Source of the DNA: Streptomyces adelaidensis
GTDB taxonomy: Bacteria; Actinomycetota; Actinomycetes; Streptomycetales; Streptomycetaceae
NCBI RefSeq assembly: GCF_016598475.1
Contig: NZ_JAEMUX010000009.1
Coordinates: forward strand, 62,001-126,000
Direction of reading: 5' to 3'
Length of the DNA: 64,000 bases
In this document: positions 24,825-36,707 of the stretch, one piece after another
Layout: each line of letters starts with the position of its first letter
How positions within the stretch are numbered: the stretch's first letter is position 1
Translations under genes and position numbers: made by a program
The notes under the pieces: model-generated
What the model was told of the DNA's origin: nothing
The model's input: only the letters and a program-made list of their open reading frames with translations
The model's database searches: none

Positions 24825-26297
24825 CTACGAGTGCGGCCATGTCGGCCGTGTCGGCCGTGTCGGCCGTTTGTCGGGGTATGGCTCCGACCCGCCCGCTGTC
24901 CTGAGGTGCTGGAGGGCGTACGACCGCCATGGCCGCCAGGCGTCCGGTACGGCCTCGTCCGGCGGTGCCACGTCCGGGTCACCGAGAGCGCGGGTGCGGA
25001 TCGCGGCGACGGTCCGGGTGTCCATGCCCGGCAGCGCGAGCAGCGCGGCCTCGGCGTCGTCCCGGTCGGCGCCCGCGTCGAGGCGTACGGTGCCGTCGGC
25101 GAGGGCGGTGGCGAGGGGGCCGAGGGGTCTGTCCGCTCCGGCCAGCGCGGACGGTTCCGGGAAGAGGTGCGTCAGCGTCCCGTGCGGGGCGTCCAGCGCC
25201 TTCCCGTACGCCCGCGCCAACCGCTCCGCCGCGCCGCGCCCGACGAGCGCGCGCACGGCGTACTCCTCGGGATCGGCCGCTCCGGGCGACCGCAGCCCCG
25301 GCCTGGCGGCGACCAGCGGAGCGAGCCGCGCATCCCTGCCGAGGCGCTCGTCCACGGCGTACGGGTCCGCGTCGAGATCGAAGAGCCGGCGCAGTCGCTG
25401 CACGGCGGTGGTGAGGTCGCGGGGGTCGGTGAGATGGAGGCGGGCGTCGAGCCAGCCGCCGGGGTGTCGGGCGGGGACGTGGACCCGCGTGCGCCCCCGG
25501 AGGTCCCCCGGTACTTCGTCGACCTCTGCGATTCCGGTGCCGTACGGCAGGCGCAGGGTGCGCCGGTAGGTGCGGTGGCCGCGCTCGCCGGTCAGGTCGT
25601 CGATGCCGGGGACGGCCTCGGCGGCGAGGACGTCGAAGAGGGCGGTGGACCGGTACGGGCCCCGGTACGCGAGCCGCAGGGGGATGCCGGCGGTGGGTGT
25701 GCCCGCTCCCCCGCCGGTCGGCATGCCGGTGGTCCGCCGGGGTGTCGCCGCGCGCAGCCCCGTGGGCGTCATGGCGTAGACCGCCCGGATCGTGTCGTTG
25801 AACTGGCGGACGCTGGCGAAGCCGGCCGCGAAGGCGATCTCGGTGACCGGCAGCCCCGTGGTCTGCAGGAGGACGCGTGCGGTGTGGGCCCGCTGGGCGC
25901 GGGCCAGCGCGACGGGGCCGGCGCCGACCTCGGCGCTGAGCTGCCGCTGGACCTGGCGTGCGCTGTATCCCAGCCGCACGGCCAGTCCCGCGACGCCCTC
26001 CCGGTCGACGACGCCGTCCCCGATCAGCCGCATGGCCCGGCCCACGGCGTCCGCGCGCACGTTCCACTCGGCCGAGCCCGGCACGGCGTCCGGCCGGCAC
26101 CGCCGGCAGGCCCGGAACCCGGCGCCCTGGGCGGCGGCGGCGCTCGCGTGGAACTGGACGTTCTCCCGTTTCGGCGTCACCGCCGGGCAGCTCGGCCGGC
26201 AGTAGACCCCGGTCGTCTCGACGGCGAAGAAGAACTCCCCGTCGAACCGGCCGTCCCTGCTCCGCACGGCCTCGTACCTGGTGTCCTCGTCCTTCAT
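24825..26297 (-). CDS. Ada-AlkA fusion: alkylation regulator / 3-methyladenine glycosylase
   Basis: 490 residues. N-terminal Ada zinc domain with C33, C37, C64 and C67 (YCRPSCPAV, FRACRRCRPD), then an AraC-type HTH (GYSARQVQRQLSAEVG, EIAFAAGFASVRQFNDTIR), then AlkA N- and C-terminal domains. Such fusions sense methyl phosphotriesters through the zinc cysteine and excise alkylated bases. Oddities: the helix-hairpin-helix reads LPGMDTRTVAAIRTRALGD rather than LPGIGPWTA, and the helix normally between the catalytic Asp (candidate D447) and WRPWRSYA is shortened by roughly 20 residues. The C-terminus has a T-R-P repeat from a 9-bp tandem repeat near 24840. Confidence 0.85.
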   Translation of the reverse strand: MKDEDTRYEAVRSRDGRFDGEFFFAVETTGVYCRPSCPAVTPKRENVQFHASAAAAQGAGFRACRRCRPDAVPGSAEWNVRADAVGRAMRLIGDGVVDREGVAGLAVRLGYSARQVQRQLSAEVGAGPVALARAQRAHTARVLLQTTGLPVTEIAFAAGFASVRQFNDTIRAVYAMTPTGLRAATPRRTTGMPTGGGAGTPTAGIPLRLAYRGPYRSTALFDVLAAEAVPGIDDLTGERGHRTYRRTLRLPYGTGIAEVDEVPGDLRGRTRVHVPARHPGGWLDARLHLTDPRDLTTAVQRLRRLFDLDADPYAVDERLGRDARLAPLVAARPGLRSPGAADPEEYAVRALVGRGAAERLARAYGKALDAPHGTLTHLFPEPSALAGADRPLGPLATALADGTVRLDAGADRDDAEAALLALPGMDTRTVAAIRTRALGDPDVAPPDEAVPDAWRPWRSYALQHLRTAGGSEPYPDKRPTRPTRPTWPHS

Positions 26298-26361
26298 GTC
26301 ATCCAGTGTCGACCACGGGGGCGGCTCCGGCCGGCGGGAATCGGACGCGACGCTGCGCCCC

Positions 26362-26430
26362 CGGGAAGCAGGGGCGCAGCCCCGCTTTCCCAGGGGCACG
26401 GGGCTGTACCGATATGCGGCTACGCCGCGT
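26362..26430. repeat. dispersed intergenic repeat with two hairpins
   Basis: GGGAAGCaGGGGC and GCCCCGCTTTCCC (26363-26391) form one stem, and GCGGC-tac-GCCGC (26417-26429) a second. This composite is a common Streptomyces intergenic repeat and lies between the rsgA and ada-alkA genes. Confidence 0.55.
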
Positions 26431-26466
26431 GGGCGCGACAAGCCACGGACGCCCCGCAGCCGAAGG

Positions 26467-27576
26467 TCAGCGCAGACCACCCCGCTTCGCCTCCATCGCC
26501 GCGCGCCCCACCGCACCCTTCCGCTTCCACTCCTTCCGGATCTCGGCCCGCATCCGCGCGTCGCTCTTCGCCACGATCCGCTGGTTCTCGCGGAGCAGCT
26601 TCCGGTAGCTGTCGAGCCGTCGCTCGGGCAGTTCGCCGGACTCGACCGCGCCGAGGACCGCGCAGCCCGGTTCGGCGATGTGCGCGCAGTCGTGGAAACG
26701 GCAGTTCGCGGCCAGTTCCTCGATCTCGGCGAAGACCTGCCCGACCCCGCTCTCGGCGTCCCAGAGGCCGACGCCGCGCAGGCCGGGTGTGTCGATGAGG
26801 ACCCCACCGCCGGGCAGCGCGAGGAGGTTGCGGGTGGTGGTGGTGTGCCGTCCTTTGCCGTCCACGTCACGGATGGCCTGGACGTCCATGACGTCCTCGC
26901 CGAGCAGCGCGTTGGCGAGGGTCGACTTGCCGGCGCCGGACTGCCCGAGCAGTACGGAGGTGCCGCCGGAGAGCACCGCGGCGAGGACGTCGAGGCCCTC
27001 CCCGCGGGCGGAGCTGACCGGCAGCACGGGCACACCGGGCGCGACGGTCTCCACGTCCTGCACCAGGTGCGCCATTGTCGCCGCGTCCGGCACGAGGTCG
27101 GCCTTGGAGAGCACGACCACCGGCTGGGCACCGGATTCCCAGGCCAGCGCCAGGAACCGTTCGACGCGGCCGAGGTCGAGTTCCAGGGCGAGCGACACCG
27201 CGACGACGGCGTAGTCGACGTTGGCGGCGAGGATCTGGCCCTCGGAGCGCTTGGACGAGGTCGAGCGTACGAAGGCCGTACGGCGCGGGAGGAGTGTCCG
27301 CACGTAGCGCGGGTCGCTGCCCTCAGGGTCGACGGCGACCCAGTCCCCCGTGCACACGACCTTCATCGGGTCGCGGGGAACGACGAACTCGGTGTCGGCG
27401 CGGACGGTACCGGCCGGGGTGATGACGTCGCACAGGCCGCGGTCGACCCGGACGACACGACCGGGCAGGAGACCCTGCTCGGCGTACCGAGCGAACTCCG
27501 ACTCCCAGTCCGCATCCCAGCCATACGGGGCGAGCGGGTGTGACGAAGCCGGACTCGAAAGAGAAGAGGAAGACAA
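26467..27576 (-). CDS. rsgA: ribosome small subunit-dependent GTPase A
   Basis: 369 residues from a TTG at 27576 with AAGGG six bases upstream; a GTG at 27591 is an alternative. N-terminal OB-fold (PGRVVRVDRGLCDVITPAGT), then the circularly permuted GTPase: G4 LSKADLV, G1 GQSGAGKSTLAN, G3 DTPGLRGVG, and a C-terminal zinc motif C-x4-H-x-C-type in CRFHDCAHIAEPGC. RsgA acts late in 30S assembly. Unlike a typical housekeeping copy it stands among stress and repair genes and is preceded by a short leader ORF, so it may be a regulated paralogue. Confidence 0.9.
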   Translation of the reverse strand: MSSSSLSSPASSHPLAPYGWDADWESEFARYAEQGLLPGRVVRVDRGLCDVITPAGTVRADTEFVVPRDPMKVVCTGDWVAVDPEGSDPRYVRTLLPRRTAFVRSTSSKRSEGQILAANVDYAVVAVSLALELDLGRVERFLALAWESGAQPVVVLSKADLVPDAATMAHLVQDVETVAPGVPVLPVSSARGEGLDVLAAVLSGGTSVLLGQSGAGKSTLANALLGEDVMDVQAIRDVDGKGRHTTTTRNLLALPGGGVLIDTPGLRGVGLWDAESGVGQVFAEIEELAANCRFHDCAHIAEPGCAVLGAVESGELPERRLDSYRKLLRENQRIVAKSDARMRAEIRKEWKRKGAVGRAAMEAKRGGLR

Positions 27577-27641
27577 GGGGTGACCCTTCACATGGGTGGC
27601 CCCGGCACCGCGTACTCGGACGCGGAAAGAAACAGGTGAGG
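27577..27641 (-). promoter_or_regulatory. possible attenuator between leader ORF and rsgA
   Basis: The 65 bases between the leader stop and the rsgA start contain a CCGCGT/ACGCGG stem (27608-27613 with 27620-27625) with a six-base loop. Downstream, GGTG- and CACC-type segments flank the rsgA ribosome-binding site. Alternative pairing that frees or hides this site is conceivable; no computation was done. Confidence 0.3.
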
Positions 27642-27713
27642 TCAGCCGGCGGCCACAGAGGTGGACTTGACGAACTTCCGGATGCGGGCAACGCCCATCG
27701 CAACGACAGTCAT
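27642..27713 (-). CDS. 23-codon leader peptide upstream of rsgA
   Basis: ATG at 27713, stop TGA at 27642-27644. The product begins MTVVAMGVARIRKF and ends KSTSVAAG: 23 residues, basic in the middle. A strong ribosome-binding site GGGAGGTG lies seven bases before the ATG, better than that of rsgA itself. It is in the same direction as rsgA and 65 bp upstream. Small ORFs with such sites are typical of translational attenuation or coupling. No known family is recognised; coding is inferred from the ribosome-binding site, frame and position. Confidence 0.55.
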   Translation of the reverse strand: MTVVAMGVARIRKFVKSTSVAAG

Positions 27714-27781
27714 CGGTCAACACCTCCCAGGTCGGACGCGGCGAACAGCGGCGGCACGGAGCAGCCGCAGGAACGAACACG

Positions 27782-27804
27782 ACCCTAGCCACCCTCCCCG
27801 ACGA
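27782..27804 (-). promoter_or_regulatory. candidate promoter for the leader-rsgA transcript
   Basis: Minus strand: TCGTCGGGG (27796-27804), eight bases, then TAGGGT (27782-27787). Seven of nine upstream positions agree with the PafBC-type TTGTCRGTG-N8-TAnnnT pattern and the spacing is exact. Transcription from here would leave about 60 untranslated bases before the leader ORF. Confidence 0.35.
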
Positions 27805-28008
27805 TGCACCAGCGATTTTTCAGCGCTGCTGGGCGACCCCAGCGCACGGACCTTCCGCTGGCTTTGCTCGCCGAGGCCGTCATCGGCCAGCCGGTAGTGG
27901 GCGACGACGGCATGTTCGGCGTCGGTTTCTCTTCTGCGTCGGCCATCCGGGAAACGCTCCCATCCGGGGCCGGCATCGCCTGTCAGCGCCTCCTGCCAGG
28001 ATGCGCGG

Positions 28009-28626
28009 ATGACCTCAACTGACCGCCCGCTCACCTACCATGACGATCAGCCGCGTGCCCACCTTCTTGAGTTGGTCGGTGCCATCGAACCCTGCGACGA
28101 CCTGGAGCGCATCCACCTGAAGACCGCCACGCAGTGGATCGCCGGCGGAGCCCCGCTCTACCGGGTGCGCAAGCCGGATGTTCCCGCAATGCACCTGGTG
28201 AGCTACTTCGCCGTCCTCGACGACACGCGCGGGCAGCAGCTGCTCGTCGCACACCGCAAGGCGGGCCTGTGGCTGCCGGCCGGCGGACACGTCGAGCCAG
28301 GTGAGGACCCGTGGGCCGCAGTGATCCGCGAATGCCGCGAGGAACTGGGGATCGAGGCCATGGCATCGTCGATCACCGGCGAGCTCCCCCTCTTCCTCAC
28401 CGTCACCCGAACTCGGGGGCAGGGCGCACACACCGACGTCTCGCTCTGGTACCTCCTCAACGCCGACGCTGACACCATCACCTCCTACGACCAAGGCGAG
28501 TTCGAAGCGATCCGGTGGCTGACCGATGAGCAGGTGCTCGAGGAGTCGGACAAGCTGCTCGACCCCCACATGCACCGCTTCACCCACAAGCTGCGGCATG
28601 CCCGGGCCAGAAGGCATTGCGGGTAG
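28009..28626 (+). CDS. Nudix hydrolase
   Basis: 205 residues. The Nudix box spans about residues 94-116: GGHVEPGEDPWAAVI followed by RECREELGI, with the catalytic R-E-x-x-E-E intact. The preceding strand MHLVSYFAVLDD and following LPLFLTVTRT strands fit the fold. It hydrolyses a nucleoside diphosphate linked to another group; the substrate is not predictable. Directly after its stop begins a decayed recombinase fragment, so the gene may be the edge of the insertion or its cargo. Confidence 0.85.
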   Translation: MTSTDRPLTYHDDQPRAHLLELVGAIEPCDDLERIHLKTATQWIAGGAPLYRVRKPDVPAMHLVSYFAVLDDTRGQQLLVAHRKAGLWLPAGGHVEPGEDPWAAVIRECREELGIEAMASSITGELPLFLTVTRTRGQGAHTDVSLWYLLNADADTITSYDQGEFEAIRWLTDEQVLEESDKLLDPHMHRFTHKLRHARARRHCG

Positions 28627-28807
28627 CTCGCCACCGAGCTGCCCGCCGCGGTCCTCGCTCGCACCCTCGGCATCTACATCGACATCACCGTCACCGTCGC
28701 CGTCGCCGTCGAATGGCATCGAGCCGCCGGAGACTGGGCCGCCTACGCCGCCGATGTCAGCCGCCGCGAGCACCGCACCAACCGATCCACGATCCAGGAG
28801 CGACACC
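28627..28807 (+). pseudogene. recombinase C-terminal remnant
   Basis: Frame starting at 28627 translates as LATELPAAVLARTLGIYI, then WHRAAGDWAAYAADVSRRE, which I recognise as the C-terminal end of large Streptomyces site-specific integrases. Between them an in-frame run of ACCGTC/GCCGTC repeats has expanded a short I-D-V-A-V segment. There is no start codon or N-terminal domain. It abuts the Nudix stop and runs into the SDR start in another frame. Confidence 0.45.
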
Positions 28808-29536
28808 ATGAGTTGGGACAACCACCGCGTCGTCATCACGGCCGCCGGCCGTGACTTCGGGCGAACCCTGGCCATCCGCCTCGCGGACCTCGGCGCCGAG
28901 GTCTTCCTCTCTGCACGCGAACTCGCCGCCGCTCAACGAGTCCGCGACGAGATTCGCGACCGCGGCCACCAACGGGTGCACGCCTTCGCATGCGATCTGA
29001 CGGACCCCGCCTCGATCCGCGACTTCGCTTCCAGCGTCGCGGAACACACGGACCGCGTCGACGTACTCATCAACAACGGCTCTCGCTACCTCGCGGGGCC
29101 GGACCTGCTGTCCGCACCCGACACCGACGTTGTCGACACCATCGCCTCCGGCGCCACCGGCACCGTCCTGACCACGAAAAGCTTCCTCCCCCTCCTGCTC
29201 AACTCGGAGATGCCAGATGTCGTGACGATGGTCTCCGCCTGCGGAACACCGGGCCACCACCGGTCGGGCGCGCACGACGCTTTCTACGCAGCCAAGAGCG
29301 CCCAGGCAGGATTCACCGAGATCCTCTCCAAGCGCCTGCGTCCTCAAGGGGTCCGGGTGATCTCCCTCTACCCGCCCGACTTCGACAACGCCGACCCGCT
29401 CTCCGAGCAGTGGGAGACCACCTCGCGCGAAGCCAAGGACGCCCTCACCGCGCACTCGCTCGTGGAGTGCGTCCTCTTCGCCGTCGCCCAGCCTCGCGAC
29501 TGCTTCATCAAAGCGTTCCACTTCGAACAGGTCTGA
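28808..29536 (+). CDS. short-chain dehydrogenase/reductase
   Basis: 242 residues of the SDR superfamily. The catalytic serine is in VVTMVSACG and the Y-x3-K pair is in AFYAAKSAQAG; N-N-G in VLINNGSRY is present. The nucleotide-binding glycine motif is altered: VVITAAGRDFGRTLA instead of T-G-x-x-x-G-x-G, with Ala and Asp replacing two glycines, so cofactor binding may be weak or different. A CACC-rich leader gives no clear ribosome-binding site. It lies between two recombinase remnants and probably moved with that element. Confidence 0.8.
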   Translation: MSWDNHRVVITAAGRDFGRTLAIRLADLGAEVFLSARELAAAQRVRDEIRDRGHQRVHAFACDLTDPASIRDFASSVAEHTDRVDVLINNGSRYLAGPDLLSAPDTDVVDTIASGATGTVLTTKSFLPLLLNSEMPDVVTMVSACGTPGHHRSGAHDAFYAAKSAQAGFTEILSKRLRPQGVRVISLYPPDFDNADPLSEQWETTSREAKDALTAHSLVECVLFAVAQPRDCFIKAFHFEQV

Positions 29537-29597
29537 CCAGTGCCCTCGCACGTCGACGCACGACGGCTGATGCCAGGTCCGGCGAGCCACCGCCGGG

Positions 29598-29745
29598 ATG
29601 TCCACCACCAGCGAGCTTGCCCCGCCACTCGCCGAACGCGGCATCAACCTCTCCCTCTCGCAGGTCCACCGCCTGGTCACCGGCACTTGCGAGCGGCTGT
29701 CCCTGCCGGTGCCGGCCGCGCTCTGCGACATCTTCGACCGCACGC
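29598..29745 (+). pseudogene. XRE-like HTH remnant of a recombinase operon
   Basis: About 49 codons, SELAPPLAERGINLSLSQVH then RLVTGTCERLSLP and AALCDIFD. This is the same type of small HTH protein as the intact one at 55490-55819 (ELQRSLAEHGLVISAGKMS, LDDLDVICVVLGC). The frame runs into the ATG of the next fragment with the same ATGAG overlap style. Upstream sequence for its N-terminus is missing. Confidence 0.5.
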
Positions 29746-30057
29746 ATGAGTCGCACCCGCGTCCGCGCCGAAGTCCTGTTCTGCGCGGGCTGCTACGCCC
29801 AGGCCCTGGAGCCCTACGGAACCTGCACAGGCTGCGGCGTCGAACGGCTCACCCCGGGCCTCGCGCCGGACGGCGGCAAGCTCCGCACCGACTGCGCCGG
29901 TGGCCTGATCCAGCACGAGGACGGCGAAGTCCTCGTCCGGCTCGGCGATCCACCGTCGCCCGTTCCCGCCCAGTTCGACGCGCTGCTGCTCCACTACCTG
30001 GGGCAGCGACCGGACACCAAGAACGCCAACTCGTCCTCCAAGACCCAGCCCCAGTGA
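29746..30057 (+). pseudogene. large recombinase, N-terminal remnant
   Basis: 103 codons from MSRTRVRAEVLFCAGCYAQA, with zinc-type pairs C-x2-C (FCAGC, GTCTGC), then QFDALLLHYLGQRPDTKNAN before a stop at 30057. In related integrases these zinc-ribbon and LHYLGQRP segments are separated by hundreds of residues or belong to different genes, so this piece is internally deleted as well as truncated. It corresponds in position to the large recombinase starting at 55816. Confidence 0.45.
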
Positions 30058-30155
30058 TCGTTCGGATGCTCGGCTACAACGGCGACCACACCACCCGGCT
30101 CACCGAAGAAGCCGGAGGAACCTGGAAACGCGATGCCTCCGGAGATCACACACGG
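30054..30155 (+). pseudogene. further short recombinase-type remnant
   Basis: A frame of about 34 codons reads [20 protein letters not shown] and [10 protein letters not shown], a tail I associate with Streptomyces integrase genes. It ends where homology to intradiol dioxygenase begins, so it probably marks the right limit of the insertion. Low certainty. Confidence 0.3.
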
Positions 30156-30711
30156 TGCCCCGCGCTCAGCGACGGATACGGGAAGCCGGTCACGCACGAC
30201 GTTCGTCGCCCCGCAGGTACGCTCCCGCGCGCGCCGCACGGACACCGACGGCACCCCGGTCGCCGGGGCGCGTGTGGAGGTGTGGGAGGCCGACGACGAC
30301 GGGATGTACGACGTCCAGTACGACAACGGTGCCGGCGCAGGCGCGCCCGCCGGACGCGCGCACCTGTTCACCGACGCGGAGGGCGGCTACCGCTTCTGGG
30401 GGCTCACCCCGACGCCGTACCCGATCCCGGACGACGGTCCCGTCGGCCGGCTCCTCCAGCACGCCGGCCGCTCCCCGATGCGGGCACCCCACCTGCACTT
30501 CAAGGTGACGGCCCCCGGCTTCCACCCGCTCATCACCCACATCTTCGTCGCGGGCGATCCCTGGCTGGACCGTGACTCGGTGTTCGGCGTGAAGGAGTCA
30601 CTGATCCGCCCCTTCGACCGCCATACGGCCGGAACCCCGGCGCCGGACGGCCGACAACTCGACGGCCCGTGGACGTCGGCGGCCTTCGACATCGTCCTGC
30701 GGAAGGAGTAG
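30133..30711 (+). pseudogene. intradiol ring-cleavage dioxygenase, 5'-truncated
   Basis: 192 codons remain of a family normally near 290. The C-terminal catalytic domain is present from [20 protein letters not shown], and the likely iron ligands are all visible: Y in GMYDVQYD, Y in TPTPYPIPD, and H-L-H in APHLHFKV. The end matches hydroxyquinol 1,2-dioxygenases ([19 protein letters not shown]). The N-terminal dimerisation helices are missing and are replaced by unrelated sequence before about 30200. Without them the enzyme is unlikely to fold normally, although the frame is otherwise undamaged, which suggests recent truncation. Confidence 0.7.
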
Positions 30712-30726
30712 TCCTCCGGTCCGTCC

Positions 30727-32265
<1,539 letters not shown>

Positions 32266-32492
32266 GGGTCTCCTGCATCCACGGAGCGAGGGGGGAAGGC
32301 CACGAAAGTGGTCAACTACCCTCTGGCTCAAGGGAGTTGGGGGGGGGACCACCTTGCGGCGGCCCCGAGCTTTTCACGGTTCCCGCACAACTGACAAGCT
32401 GCGTCTTCAAATGCCGTTACCACTGGTCACACTGTGAAGTTGTACGTACGCCGACCCCAATTGCCTCAACCGCCACAGGAGTTATTCAACGG

Positions 32493-33839
32493 TTACTCGG
32501 CGGCAGCCTCCGCGCCGACCTCCCCGGCGCTCTCCTCGACGGCCGGAAGGCTGTCCATGAACGAGCTGACGGAGAAGACGGCGCGGCCGGGTCCGGGCGG
32601 GCCGTATCCGGGCGGGGACGACAGCCCGAACTCGTCCATCGTGGCCCGGTACGCCTCAAGAAGGCGGATGTGGTACTCCAGCGGCGCGCCCTGCGGGTTG
32701 GCCTTGCCGAGCGGGGTCGTCGGCTCCGGGCACCAGGTCGTGAAGCGGGGCGTGATGCCCTGCGACATGAAGAAGCGCAGGCCCTCGGTGGTGGACGCGA
32801 TGGCCTCGTCGACCGTGGTGAACCCGAACGGCTCGGCCATCTCCACGCCCGCCACGAAATTGGGGATCACGTTGCGCGCGCCGAAGACTCCCGCCGAGTC
32901 GAGGATGCGCTTGTGCCACTCGTCGCGGCCGACGTAGCGCTCCTTGCCGGGGCAGTACATCTTGAAGAGGTACTCGTCCCACACCTCGTAGTTGGGGTGG
33001 TAGATCTTCACGCCGTGGTCGTGGAAGCGCTTGACGTCGTCCAGGGGCAGCGCCTGGGCGACGACCTTGCCGATCCAGCGGTCCGGGAAGCGCTCCTCGA
33101 TGGCCTTGGCGTAGTGGCCGTAGAAGTCGGCCTCGTCCCGGCCGGCCACCGTCTTGGTGATCGCGCCGCCGGTGAGCGTGTACGCGGTGGAGGTCTTCGC
33201 CGTGTCGTACCGGTCGATGATCTCCAGCGCCTCCAGGACCTCGTCGACGTCCTTCACACCCGTGTACGGCCGCCCCGCCGCCTTGTGCTGGCGCCAGTTG
33301 TGGTTGATGTCGCAGTACTGGCACTCCTCCTTCGCCCCGAAGTACTGGCAGACGCGGAAGACGGTGAGGTAGATCAGGTAGCCCCACTGGATGGTCGGGG
33401 CCACCTCCATCACGGACTTCCCGTTGGAGAGGGTGTGCCGGTAGTACTCGGGCATGGGCGGGGCGCCGACGTCCGCGATGCGCGCGCCGTCGAGATAGAG
33501 GCCGAGGAGGCCGTCCTCGCCGGCGGCCACGCGGTAGGGCGAGGACGGGTTGACCCGTACGGAGACGACTGTGCGCCGCAGGTCGTAGGGGCCGCCGGTG
33601 AGGATGATCTCCTCCGGCGGGCGGCGCAGGGCGGCTTCGCCGAGTTCCGGGAGGGTGCCGTGGTCGAAGGAGAAGATGAAGTACGACTTCGGCTTGACCT
33701 CGCCCTTCTCGTTGTCGCTGAGGGCGGAGGCGTCGAAGGCCATGCCGCCCCTGAGCAGGTCCTCCTTGAAGACGGCTTCCCGGGGCACATGGGGGAACCT
33801 CTCCATCAGGTCCTCCACCAGTGCGGTGCGGCTGCCCAT
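32493..33839 (-). CDS. radical SAM protein with unusual cluster spacing
   Basis: 448 residues. The only cysteine cluster able to bind the SAM iron-sulfur centre is C164-x8-C173-x2-C176 (RVCQYFGAKEECQYCDIN), wider than the usual C-x3-C-x2-C. It is followed by TLTGGAITKT in the position of the SAM-binding G-G-E motif, and barrel strands with KIYHPNYEVWDEYLF. The family is widespread in Streptomyces but its product is unknown to me. No peptide substrate, SPASM extension or partner gene is visible. Start: ATG 33839. The 32266-32492 gap upstream of the neighbour holds only a G-run. Confidence 0.75.
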   Translation of the reverse strand: MGSRTALVEDLMERFPHVPREAVFKEDLLRGGMAFDASALSDNEKGEVKPKSYFIFSFDHGTLPELGEAALRRPPEEIILTGGPYDLRRTVVSVRVNPSSPYRVAAGEDGLLGLYLDGARIADVGAPPMPEYYRHTLSNGKSVMEVAPTIQWGYLIYLTVFRVCQYFGAKEECQYCDINHNWRQHKAAGRPYTGVKDVDEVLEALEIIDRYDTAKTSTAYTLTGGAITKTVAGRDEADFYGHYAKAIEERFPDRWIGKVVAQALPLDDVKRFHDHGVKIYHPNYEVWDEYLFKMYCPGKERYVGRDEWHKRILDSAGVFGARNVIPNFVAGVEMAEPFGFTTVDEAIASTTEGLRFFMSQGITPRFTTWCPEPTTPLGKANPQGAPLEYHIRLLEAYRATMDEFGLSSPPGYGPPGPGRAVFSVSSFMDSLPAVEESAGEVGAEAAAE

Positions 33840-33983
33840 CCCGTTCTCCTTGCTCCCGACGTCATGTCGTCCGTCGTGCGGGGGTCGTGTTCAGCTCCTC
33901 ACGGTATGCCTCCGGCGGCTGGGGGGTGGGAGCGGGTCCCATCCCCCAGGGGCTGAGCCCCTTCGGACCCCCTCTAGCGCCTT

Positions 33984-34067
33984 ATAGCTCGGGGGGTTCT
34001 GTTTTATGGCGGGTGCGGGTGCTTCGTGGTTGATCGCGCCGTTCCCCGCGCCCCTTGAGGGGCGCGG
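33984..34067. repeat. dispersed palindrome ending at a stop codon
   Basis: TAGCTCGGGGGG and GGCGGGTGCGGGTG precede CCGCGCCCCT-tg-AGGGGCGCGG (34046-34055 with 34058-34067). This is the same family as the repeat at 8913-9084. The stem ends one base before the stop of the hydroxyacid dehydrogenase (34068-34070) and should terminate its transcript. Confidence 0.65.
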
Positions 34068-36513
<2,446 letters not shown>

Positions 36514-36616
36514 CCGCCGGCGGGCGGCCGGGGCTCTCACCTGGGAACCCGGTCCGCCGCCGGTCTCCGGCCACGGAGCGTCACCCGTCGGGGGGACTTC
36601 GTAAACCCCCTTTCCT

Positions 36617-36651
36617 AACCCCTTGTCGAAAGTCCCCGCGCGCCATAGCCT
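36617..36651 (+). promoter_or_regulatory. promoter of the ROK gene, shared motif
   Basis: TTGTCG (36623-36628), 17 bases, TAGCCT (36646-36651). The -35 is embedded in AACCCCTTGTCGAA, almost the same as the motif at the importer promoter (38286-38299). Confidence 0.6.
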
Positions 36652-36707
36652 TGCGCCGCGCCGGGGCAACAGGCCTCGTCACGGCCTGGAGGGATCGAGG
36701 AAGACCC

